Shown here in pieces: positions 17,269 through 24,014 of a DNA stretch of 64,000 nt. The notes below the pieces were generated by a model. That model was given only the letters and a program-made list of their open reading frames with translations, was not told the DNA's origin and did no database searches. The position numbers were made by a program, and so were the translations under genes. The number at the start of each line of letters is the position of its first letter. The first letter of the stretch is position 1. The stretch is from M3007 sp964646615 (GTDB lineage: Bacteria > Bacteroidota > Bacteroidia > Chitinophagales > Saprospiraceae), in contig CAZYEV010000034.1 in assembly GCA_964646615.1 (NCBI GenBank), forward strand, positions 23,515-87,514. Direction: 5' to 3'.

Positions 17269-18258
17269 TTAGAAATCGGCTTCCGTAGTGAAGGTCTGTT
17301 CTTCCCGTTTGGCCATGACGCCAGCCTTCTGGTAGTCGCCTACGCGCTTTTCGAAGAAGTTAGTCTTGCCCTGAATGGAGATCATGTCCATCCACGGGAA
17401 CGGATTGGCTGTGCCATAAACCTTCGGCACGCCCAGCGCCACCAGTAGGCGGTCGGCCACAAATTCGATGTACTGGCTCATCAGGTCGGCGTTCATGCCG
17501 ATGAGCGACACGGGCAGGGCATCCAAAATGAACTCCTTTTCAAACTCGACGGCCTCCGTGATGATGGCCTGCACCTCTTCGGGCGCCAGCTTGTTGCGCA
17601 GCATGGAGTAGAGCAGGCAGGCGAAGTCGCAGTGCATGCCTTCGTCGCGACTGATGAGCTCGTTGGAGAACGTCAGGCCCGGCATCAGGCCGCGCTTCTT
17701 AAGCCAGAAAATGGCGCAGAACGACCCGGAGAAGAAAATGCCTTCCACCGCAGCAAAAGCAATCAGCCGATGCGCAAACGACGGAGCATTCTCAATCCAG
17801 CGCAGCGCCCACTGGCCCTTCTTCGCCACACACGGCAGGTTTTGCAGAGCATTGAACAGGAAGCGCTTCTCCTGCGGATCCTTAATATAGGTGTCAATGA
17901 GCAGCGAGTACACTTCCGAATGGATGTTCTCGATGGCAATCTGGAAGCCGTAGAAGCAACGCGCTTCCGGAATTTGCACCTCGCGCATGAAGTTGAGCAC
18001 TAAGTTCTCGTTCACAATGCCGTCCGAAGCGGCGAAAAACGCCAGCACGTGCTTGATGAAGTGCCGGTCGTTGTCGTTGAGCTTGTGCTCCCAGTCGTGC
18101 AGGTCTTGCTGAAGGTCAATCTCCTCAGCCGTCCAGAAGGAAGCCTCCGCCTTTTTGTACCAGTTCCAGACCTCCGGGTACTGAATAGGCAGCAGCACAA
18201 ACCGATTGGGGTTGTCGGCCAGAATAGGCTCCGCGTCGTGCATATCTTCTCTTAACAT
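17269..18258 (-). CDS. nrdB: Class I ribonucleoside-diphosphate reductase, beta subunit
   Basis: A 329-residue ferritin-like small subunit carrying the di-metal/tyrosyl radical centre. Visible metal ligands and radical site: Asp in TAEEIDLQQD, the Glu and His of IENIHSEVY with the radical Tyr four residues after the His, Glu in AAVEGIFFSGSF, and EGMHCDF. The presence of Tyr indicates a tyrosyl-radical enzyme rather than a Tyr-less subclass. The open frame extends upstream to 18492 but crosses a terminator hairpin and the promoter, so the ATG at 18258 (MLREDMHDAEP) is chosen. It is first in the nrdB-yegP-nrdA unit. Confidence 0.97.
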   Translation of the reverse strand: MLREDMHDAEPILADNPNRFVLLPIQYPEVWNWYKKAEASFWTAEEIDLQQDLHDWEHKLNDNDRHFIKHVLAFFAASDGIVNENLVLNFMREVQIPEARCFYGFQIAIENIHSEVYSLLIDTYIKDPQEKRFLFNALQNLPCVAKKGQWALRWIENAPSFAHRLIAFAAVEGIFFSGSFCAIFWLKKRGLMPGLTFSNELISRDEGMHCDFACLLYSMLRNKLAPEEVQAIITEAVEFEKEFILDALPVSLIGMNADLMSQYIEFVADRLLVALGVPKVYGTANPFPWMDMISIQGKTNFFEKRVGDYQKAGVMAKREEQTFTTEADF

Positions 18259-18364
18259 AGAAAACGTGTGTGTATGGTGTGGTAAAAATGTTGTCCGACA
18301 AAAAGGGCGCAGCTCCTCGTATGGGAAGAACCTCAGCGGGAAAGACAACGAAGCGTGTGGTGGA

Positions 18365-18402
18365 TAAAAAAGCCCCCTTTTCCGGAAGAAAACAGGGGGG
18401 CT
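18365..18402 (-). terminator. Intrinsic terminator inside the nrdB leader
   Basis: On the minus strand an 8-bp stem AAGCCCCC/GGGGGCTT encloses a second stem TTTTC/GAAAA and is followed by a run of T. A smaller hairpin TTGCC/GGCAA lies just upstream (18402-18414). The structure is ~47 nt downstream of the proposed -7 box and ~107 nt before the nrdB start codon, so it lies within the transcribed leader: a layout typical of attenuation or a riboswitch. Confidence 0.75.
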
Positions 18403-18448
18403 TGCCCGAGGCAAAAACGATAGAATGGGATTGGAATGGAAGTGAGCA

Positions 18449-18479
18449 CAAAAGTAGGGAAGGCAATAGCCGCTGCAAG
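18449..18479 (-). promoter_or_regulatory. nrdB promoter (-33 CTTG, -7 TACTTTTG)
   Basis: On the minus strand the -7 box TACTTTTG (18456-18449) is an exact consensus match. A TTG-containing -33 element (18479-18476) sits 19 bp away, the normal Bacteroidota spacing. Transcription would start near 18443, upstream of the leader terminator. Confidence 0.6.
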
Positions 18480-18488
18480 TTAATTTCC

Positions 18489-18584
18489 CCACAAATTGTG
18501 GATAATTTTTTCAAACTTTTGATTTTCAGATATTTAAATTCGGCACAAAAAATGTCCACAGTGTGGATAACTCGGTGTGGAAAA
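18489..18584. promoter_or_regulatory. Cluster of DnaA-box-like sites in an AT-rich stretch
   Basis: Two exact DnaA boxes TGTGGATAA (reverse complement of TTATCCACA) occur at 18497-18505 and 18562-18570, with a one-mismatch copy TGTGGAAAA at 18576-18584. Opposed partial copies sit beside the first two (CCACAA at 18489, TGTCCACA at 18553). The stretch is clearly AT-richer than its surroundings and lies just upstream of the nrdB promoter. E. coli nrdAB is known to be DnaA-regulated from such boxes; an origin is the alternative. Confidence 0.6.
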
Positions 18585-18669
18585 TTTTAGGCTCTGTGCA
18601 GAGCATTTTGGGAGGGTCGTCCAGCGGTCTAAATGCGTTTCTGGGGCTGTTGAGTGGCGCAGGTTCGGC

Positions 18670-18677
18670 ATACCTTT
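18670..18677 (+). promoter_or_regulatory. -7 box TACCTTTG for the CDP-glucose dehydratase gene
   Basis: An exact TAnnTTTG match 58 bp upstream of the ATG at 18736, inside the longer open frame that starts at 18577. It supports the later start. Confidence 0.5.
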
Positions 18678-18735
18678 GGCGATAAAAGGCGGCGGGTCGA
18701 GCAGCATCGCTCGGCCTACCTTTTCTACGGAATCT

Positions 18736-19827
18736 ATGGAACTCCATTTTCGCGACAGGCGTGTGCTCGTTACCGGGCATACCGGTTTCAAAGGCGCCTG
18801 GCTGAGCCTGTGGTTGGAGCGTCTGGGCGCCCAGCTTTCGGGCATTTCGCTCGACCCGCGCACAGAGCGCGACGTGTTCGTCCTGAGCGGCATTGGCCAG
18901 CGCATGCACGACCACCGGGCCGATATCCGTGACTTGGATGCTGTGCTGAGCATCTTCGCCCTCGAACAGCCTGAAGTGGTGTTCCACTTAGCCGCCCAAC
19001 CCTTAGTGCTGCCCGGCTACGAAGACCCGGTAGGCACGTTCGCCACCAACACACAGGGCACGGTGCACATCCTGGAGGCCATCCGCCAAACACCCAGCGT
19101 GCGCGCGGCTGTGCTCGTTACTACCGACAAGTGCTACGAAAACCGCGAGTGGGTCTATGGCTACCGCGAACTCGACCCCATGGGCGGCCACGACCCCTAC
19201 AGCGCCAGCAAGGGCGCCGCGGAGCTGGTCATCGCCGCCTATCGGCGCTCGTTCTTTCATCGCTCCGGCAGCCCGGCCATAGCCTCGGCCCGCGCGGGCA
19301 ACGTCATCGGCGGCGGCGACTGGGCCGAATACCGCCTCGTGCCCGACATCGTGCGCGCCCTCGAAAGCGGCCAACCTTTAGACATCCGAAGCCCCAACGC
19401 CGTGCGCCCCTGGCAGCACGTGCTGGAGCCTTTGGGCGGATACCTGCTGCTGGCCCAGCGCTTACTCGACGCACCCGAACGCTATGCCGAAGCCTGGAAC
19501 TTCGGCCCCTTGCCGCACAGCATCCAGCCCGTGCGCGCCGTGTGCGATGCCTTCTTCCGGCACTTCCGCCAACAAAACCCTCAACTGCAGGCGCACCCCG
19601 GCTGGCGCGACATCTCCTCGCCCAACCAGCCGCACGAAGCTGGTCTGCTCATGCTCGACATTAGCAAGGCCATCCACCGCCTGCGCTGGCAACCGGCGCT
19701 GACCTTTAGCGAAATGGTCGCCCTGACGGCAGACTGGTACGCGCGCTACTCAGCAGAGTCGGTACAAGCGCTGTGTCAGGAGCAAATTCAGACGTATGAG
19801 CAGCTGTGGGCGGAGCGCTGCGGGTGA
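18736..19827 (+). CDS. rfbG: CDP-glucose 4,6-dehydratase
   Basis: A 363-residue extended SDR. The Rossmann motif is VTGHTGFKGAWL, typical of CDP-glucose dehydratases; YSASKGAAELV supplies the catalytic Tyr and Lys, and RAGNVIGGGDWAEYRLVPD is characteristic of this subgroup. The enzyme makes CDP-4-keto-6-deoxyglucose for dideoxy- or branched sugars of surface polysaccharides. No other genes of that pathway are adjacent, so the glycan context is unseen. The start at 18736 gives the family's usual length (~360); the open frame to 18577 runs through DnaA-like boxes. Confidence 0.88.
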   Translation: MELHFRDRRVLVTGHTGFKGAWLSLWLERLGAQLSGISLDPRTERDVFVLSGIGQRMHDHRADIRDLDAVLSIFALEQPEVVFHLAAQPLVLPGYEDPVGTFATNTQGTVHILEAIRQTPSVRAAVLVTTDKCYENREWVYGYRELDPMGGHDPYSASKGAAELVIAAYRRSFFHRSGSPAIASARAGNVIGGGDWAEYRLVPDIVRALESGQPLDIRSPNAVRPWQHVLEPLGGYLLLAQRLLDAPERYAEAWNFGPLPHSIQPVRAVCDAFFRHFRQQNPQLQAHPGWRDISSPNQPHEAGLLMLDISKAIHRLRWQPALTFSEMVALTADWYARYSAESVQALCQEQIQTYEQLWAERCG

Positions 19828-19995
19828 GTGCTGACGTTCCTCTTTTGTCCCGAATATGTCCCGATTTGTCCTGAAAACAGTGCGCGCTTAAGCCTTTTAC
19901 GACGACACCGCCATCTGTCGCCGCCTGTAGGCGTTCAGCTATTTGCCGACGACCCAGGTCGAAACCGCCAGCCTCTGCGTGGCACGAGGAGCACG

Positions 19996-21222
19996 TTACG
20001 AAGCTGGATCGGCTACATAACCCACAAACAGCATCGTATTGGTCGGAATGTGCCGCAACACCAACACGAATGGCTTATCAAACCACAATTGGGGCGGCAC
20101 GGAGGTTAGGCTAAAGCCAATGGATGTTACGGCAGCACCCTCAGCACCTTTTTCATCCACGTTCAGGACGGCTTTGTGCTTTACCTGACTGATAACGATG
20201 TTTCTGCCACTCGGGCTTGTGCCCATCGGCGTGAAATCGGCATCGCGCCCGGAGAAGGGCGCCCGAACGCCCAGCGCCTCCATGCTTCTTATCAGGTCGT
20301 TTTCATAGGACAGATTCAGCTTAGGGAAGAGCACCTCGGCCCGACCATAGACAATGCTATCGTACAAGGCCCGCCAGCGCTGAGGCGTCAGATTAAGATG
20401 CCACTGAGGGTCTGAGTTGCCCCATCCGGGCTGAATGAGGCCCAGGCTATACGTCGAGTCGCGGAAGGGAAGATCCACCAGCCGAAATTGAGAGGTAGCG
20501 GCGAAGGTGAACGCGCGGTCGGCATAGACGAAGTCTGCCTGCACCTTGGAGCCGTCTGCGCGGGTAAAAGGCGCTTTGCGCGTGAGCTGGGGGGCAAAGC
20601 CCGTAGCCCAGTCGGCTTTGAAATGCAGGGCATTGATGAGGAAGGCCACATCGAGCGGCGTTATCTGGTCTAATATCTTGTCAATTTTGCCCTTCGTGTT
20701 GGTTTTCACCCAGCCATTGATGTGCTCGAGGGCCTCCGGGGCGGCGCTAAAGTTGAGGTTGTCGGCGCCGCTGTGGTAGTATTGCTGGAGGGTTTGCAGG
20801 AAAGGCTCTTTTACCGTGATGCGCCCGGCGTCGTAGAAGTACCGGTTAGCGACCGTAACGGTTGGGTGCCCGCTTTGCCTGGTGAGCAGCGCGTCTAAGT
20901 TGCGAGAGCCGGCATTAAGGTCGCTATTTGCCCACCCGCTGCAGCCCAGAAATGCCTGCAGCTCTTCGGCAGTCCTTCCGCGCGCACCGTTGACGGCCAT
21001 GGAGAACGCCGTCTGGATGCTGTACGGCGAAAGCAGCACATTTTGCTTAGGCTTTGCCAACTGCTCCTGGCGGAAGAGCGCCCAGCCTACGACCTGGCTC
21101 ATTTGTGCAACACTGGCCACCTGCGCCGGCGCAACAGGCGGCAAAGGCGGAGCGTCCTTCCGACAACGGAGGGCAGAGAGGAAAAACGACGCGACAAATA
21201 GAAGAACGAGGACTTTTTTCAT
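19996..21222 (-). CDS. Serpin-family protease inhibitor, secreted or lipid-anchored
   Basis: A 408-residue protein with a signal sequence (MKKVLVLLFVASFFLSALRC); the Cys may be a noncanonical lipidation site. The serpin fold is clear: NVLLSPYSIQTAFSMAVNGA, FLINALHFKADWATGF, and the C-terminal FVLVLRHIPTNTMLFVGYV. The hinge of the reactive-centre loop reads EKGAEGAAVTS, close to the inhibitory consensus with small residues at P12-P8, so an inhibitory mechanism is likely. Counting from the hinge puts P1 near the Thr of SLTS (uncertain by one or two residues), which does not point to a trypsin-like target. The frame is open to 21618, but the ATG at 21222 fits the signal peptide. Confidence 0.92.
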   Translation of the reverse strand: MKKVLVLLFVASFFLSALRCRKDAPPLPPVAPAQVASVAQMSQVVGWALFRQEQLAKPKQNVLLSPYSIQTAFSMAVNGARGRTAEELQAFLGCSGWANSDLNAGSRNLDALLTRQSGHPTVTVANRYFYDAGRITVKEPFLQTLQQYYHSGADNLNFSAAPEALEHINGWVKTNTKGKIDKILDQITPLDVAFLINALHFKADWATGFAPQLTRKAPFTRADGSKVQADFVYADRAFTFAATSQFRLVDLPFRDSTYSLGLIQPGWGNSDPQWHLNLTPQRWRALYDSIVYGRAEVLFPKLNLSYENDLIRSMEALGVRAPFSGRDADFTPMGTSPSGRNIVISQVKHKAVLNVDEKGAEGAAVTSIGFSLTSVPPQLWFDKPFVLVLRHIPTNTMLFVGYVADPAS

Positions 21223-21297
21223 AAAAAACGCTTTTTCAGGTGAAGAGGAAGGGTTACCAACGCATGACGCAGCCGTCGCCCATAGCGCTGCGCATCC

Positions 21298-21305
21298 CAA
21301 AAATA
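21298..21305 (-). promoter_or_regulatory. -7 box TATTTTTG for the serpin gene
   Basis: An exact minus-strand TAnnTTTG match 76 bp upstream of the ATG at 21222. Confidence 0.45.
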
Positions 21306-21382
21306 AACAGTTGCCGATATTTTCGGAGTCGGATAGCGTGTTAACAGGGGGTAAGTTAGCCACGAATGGGTTTTTGGCCTGG

Positions 21383-21419
21383 GAGGTGTCGTCTTCGAGG
21401 TACGAGAAAGCGACACCTC
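21383..21419. repeat. Inverted repeat GAGGTGTCG / CGACACCTC
   Basis: Perfect 9-bp arms flank a 19-bp centre in the gene-free stretch between the serpin and porP genes (21223-22010). Its reverse strand reads CATTCTGAGAGGTGTCGC, which looks like a dispersed intergenic repeat, but only one copy is in this window. Confidence 0.4.
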
Positions 21420-21663
21420 TCAGAATGACTAAACGAGTTTTTACCACCAAGCCATAAAAAGGCCAGCCCCGAAACACCATGCAGGCAGGACACGAGGTAA
21501 AAGGCCTGCAAGAAGAGCAAGCCCTTGAGTACAAGGGACTTACCCCGGCTAATTGCTCCGCCAGAAGGGTAGGGCTTTCGTAAAAGTAGGGCAAGGTTGT
21601 ATCTCCTATCTTGATCAATGCGACCGCCCTGAGGGTGTTAAAGTAATGCGCAAGCAGTTATCT

Positions 21664-21696
21664 GGCACATTTTTGGCTGCTTAAAAAGTGCCTTTT
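21664..21696 (+). terminator. Terminator-like hairpin 1 of 3 upstream of porP
   Basis: The stem GGCAC/GTGCC, with a one-base bulge, continues as TTTTT/AAAAA and is followed by TTTT. No plus-strand gene precedes it. Confidence 0.45.
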
Positions 21697-21754
21697 GAGG
21701 TGCAGAAACGATGCGCTACGAAAGGCCACGGTTTTGGGAATTGAGTCCTCCTCC

Positions 21755-21795
21755 AAAAAGCGCGTGTAATCCCGTGAACTGCGCTTTTCTTTTTC
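21755..21795 (+). terminator. Terminator-like hairpin 2 of 3 upstream of porP
   Basis: The stem AAAAGCGC/GCGCTTTT with a 17-nt loop is followed by CTTTTTC. It is nearly symmetrical, so minus-strand function is also possible. Confidence 0.5.
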
Positions 21796-21805
21796 AATCC
21801 GCCTT

Positions 21806-21844
21806 GCGGCTGCCCGGGCTTCCCTCCAGGCAGCCGCTTTTTTT
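21806..21844 (+). terminator. Terminator-like hairpin 3 of 3 upstream of porP
   Basis: A 9-bp GC-rich stem GCGGCTGCC/GGCAGCCGC with a 14-nt loop is followed directly by seven T: a textbook intrinsic terminator on the plus strand. Its upstream transcript is not accounted for by any gene. Confidence 0.75.
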
Positions 21845-21971
21845 CTCGACCACTGAAAACCAACGGTATTGACCACTGCGGCCCTGGCATATGCGGTTTC
21901 TCAGGAATTTGCGCCCATGAGTTCGCGCTTCAAAGGCAATGTTACTGGCGGCGGGAGTGCCGGATAAGCCC

Positions 21972-21979
21972 TACTTTTG
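21972..21979 (+). promoter_or_regulatory. -7 box TACTTTTG for the first porP-like gene
   Basis: An exact TAnnTTTG match 31 bp upstream of the ATG at 22011. Confidence 0.55.
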
Positions 21980-22010
21980 GCGGCGCTAAACAAAGGCGCG
22001 CATTGGGTTT

Positions 22011-23066
22011 ATGGCATTTCGACTTCTGGCCACAGGGATGTTCTGGCTGCTTCTGGTGTCCGGCCTGTTGGGGCAAGACGCTCGTTTTTCGCAGTTTTAC
22101 GCCTCGCCGTGGAACCTCAATCCGGCGCTTACGGGTGCCTTCGAAGGCCGCTGGCGCGCCACGGCCAACTACCGCGACCAATGGAGCAGCATCCTGTCGC
22201 CCGTGCCGTTTCGCACCTATTCGGCGGCAGCCGACGTGCGCTTTGACGTAGGCGCTTACGACCACTTTGCCATAGGCGTGGGAGCGCTGCACGACGAAGC
22301 AGGCACAGCGCGCTTTTCCCAAAACAAGGCCCATTTGGGCGGCGCTTTTCTGAAGCAAATCAGCGGTGGACCGCGCCGGACCGCTCATGTGCTGAGCGCC
22401 GGCGCGCAGCTGGGCTTTGGCCAGAACAGCGCCGACTGGGGCAGGGTATGGTTCAGCCGCCAGTTTGACCCGCTGCAGGAGCGGCCCGACTTCAATGCAC
22501 CCAATGGCGAGCCGAATGCCCAGGGCAACTCCAGCCCATATTTGGATTTTAACGCCGGCCTGCTGTGGTACGCCGTGTCGCCGCGCAGCGATGGTTTCTG
22601 GACGCTGGGCATCGCCTGGCATCACCTCAACCGACCCAATGTGGCCTTACTGGCCGACAACCTCAGCGAGCGCCTCTACCTGCGCTGGACGGCGCACGCC
22701 GGCGGCTTGCTGCCCCTTAGTGAACAAATGGGCCTGATGCCTGCCCTGCTGCTGATGAGTCAGGGCCCGGCCCGCGAGCTGAACGCCGGCGCCGCCATTC
22801 GCTATTCCAACGGCGACCGCAACGAGCTGGCTCTGCGCGCCGGAGCGTGGGCGCGCGTCGTGAACCGCCTCCACCAGGGCGTGCAAACCGACGCCGTGAT
22901 AGCCGTCGTCATGCTCGAGCTGGAACGCTGGATGCTGGGCCTCAGCTACGATATGACCACCTCCTCGCTAGCGCGCGTCAACAATTCGCGCGGCGCCTTC
23001 GAGCTGTCGCTCACCTATTACCACCCGGCCGTTCGGCGCTCGCGCGTCGTGTGTCCGCGGTTTTAA
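22011..23066 (+). CDS. PorP/SprF-family type IX secretion/gliding membrane protein
   Basis: A 351-residue protein with a signal peptide (cleavage about LLGQ-DA) and the family signature RFSQFYASPWNLNPALTGAF, followed by YRDQWSSI and alternating amphipathic strands typical of an outer-membrane barrel. PorP/SprF proteins bind type B-sorted T9SS cargo at the outer membrane; SprF is needed to deliver SprB in Flavobacterium johnsoniae. No type B cargo gene lies beside this copy, unlike the one at 50983. Its own promoter box lies 31 bp upstream. Length is slightly above the usual ~300-340. Confidence 0.9.
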   Translation: MAFRLLATGMFWLLLVSGLLGQDARFSQFYASPWNLNPALTGAFEGRWRATANYRDQWSSILSPVPFRTYSAAADVRFDVGAYDHFAIGVGALHDEAGTARFSQNKAHLGGAFLKQISGGPRRTAHVLSAGAQLGFGQNSADWGRVWFSRQFDPLQERPDFNAPNGEPNAQGNSSPYLDFNAGLLWYAVSPRSDGFWTLGIAWHHLNRPNVALLADNLSERLYLRWTAHAGGLLPLSEQMGLMPALLLMSQGPARELNAGAAIRYSNGDRNELALRAGAWARVVNRLHQGVQTDAVIAVVMLELERWMLGLSYDMTTSSLARVNNSRGAFELSLTYYHPAVRRSRVVCPRF

Positions 23067-23138
23067 ACATCTGTTTTTCAGGCTGATGCCTGCTATTTTG
23101 CCTGTACACTTTTTGCTGTCTCTGGGAAACACCCGCGC

Positions 23139-23984
23139 ATGAACCTGAAGTTTTTACTGCCTACGTTTCGCAATCGCTACCGCTTCGTGCAAGCCTGTCT
23201 GGAGCGCTACACCCCACCTACGGAGGGCAAGCCTGCTGTGTCGCAAGCGCTCAATCTGGGCACAGGCGAAGGCGATTACGACCGAATGCTGGCCGCCTAC
23301 TGCCAACAGGTGGTGGGCTGCGACGTCAACGAAGACGACCTGGCCTGCGCCCGCGCTGTAAATGCCGACGTGCCCAACGTAACTTACGAAAAAAACGACG
23401 CTCTGAACCTGAGTTACCCGGATGCGGCCTTTGACGTGGTCGTCTCATGCGAAGTCATCGAACACGTGGGCGAGCCGCGTCGCATGTTGGCCGAAGTTTA
23501 CCGCGTGCTGCGCCCGGGCGGTCGGGTGTTCCTGACGTTCCCCAATCGCGGTTTCCCATTCACCTACGACCCCATCAACTACATCTGGCTGCGCCTGCGC
23601 AAGCCGAACCAGCGCGAGTACGCCATCGCACAGGGCGCCTATGCGTTCGGGCACACGTACCTGATTGACCGCCGCGAGTTTCTGCAATGGGTACAGGAAC
23701 AGGGCTTTGAGGTGCTGGAACAGCGCGGCCTGAGTCACTATCTCGTGGGCCTGCTGGAAATGTACCACACCGGTTTGCTGCAGCGCCTGCTCAAGCGCAA
23801 CGCCCAAAATACGACGGATACGCAGACGCCCTCCATTGCCATACAGCCGCGCAGCAGCCGACCGCCCCGCCTGGCTGTGCTCACGGATGCCATTTTGTGG
23901 CTCGACCGCGCCTTGTTCGGCTGGTCGAGCGCCAGCGTAGGCGTAGGAGTGGTGTTGGCGAAACCCGAAAAGCCCAGCGCCTGA
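23139..23984 (+). CDS. Class I SAM-dependent methyltransferase
   Basis: A 281-residue protein. The SAM-binding glycine motif is LNLGTGEGDYDRML (motif I), followed by the acidic residue in VVGCDVNEDD, motif VVSCEVIEHVGEPRRM and the post-motif YRVLRPGGRVFLTFP. This is the UbiE/Coq5-like Methyltransf_11 group. The substrate is unknown; the C-terminal ~80 residues are proline- and arginine-rich and not recognised. It is followed 30 bp later by a GT39-like membrane enzyme, suggesting a role in glycan or lipid modification (inference). Confidence 0.87.
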   Translation: MNLKFLLPTFRNRYRFVQACLERYTPPTEGKPAVSQALNLGTGEGDYDRMLAAYCQQVVGCDVNEDDLACARAVNADVPNVTYEKNDALNLSYPDAAFDVVVSCEVIEHVGEPRRMLAEVYRVLRPGGRVFLTFPNRGFPFTYDPINYIWLRLRKPNQREYAIAQGAYAFGHTYLIDRREFLQWVQEQGFEVLEQRGLSHYLVGLLEMYHTGLLQRLLKRNAQNTTDTQTPSIAIQPRSSRPPRLAVLTDAILWLDRALFGWSSASVGVGVVLAKPEKPSA

Positions 23985-24014
23985 ACTTTTCATCAAAACC
24001 AACGCGAAGCAATC

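Noticed and set aside
21658..21890. Small minus-strand frames of 69-72 codons in the serpin-porP gap
   Set aside because: They run through the three hairpins, are very basic and lack a promoter or family resemblance; the interval is better explained as noncoding.
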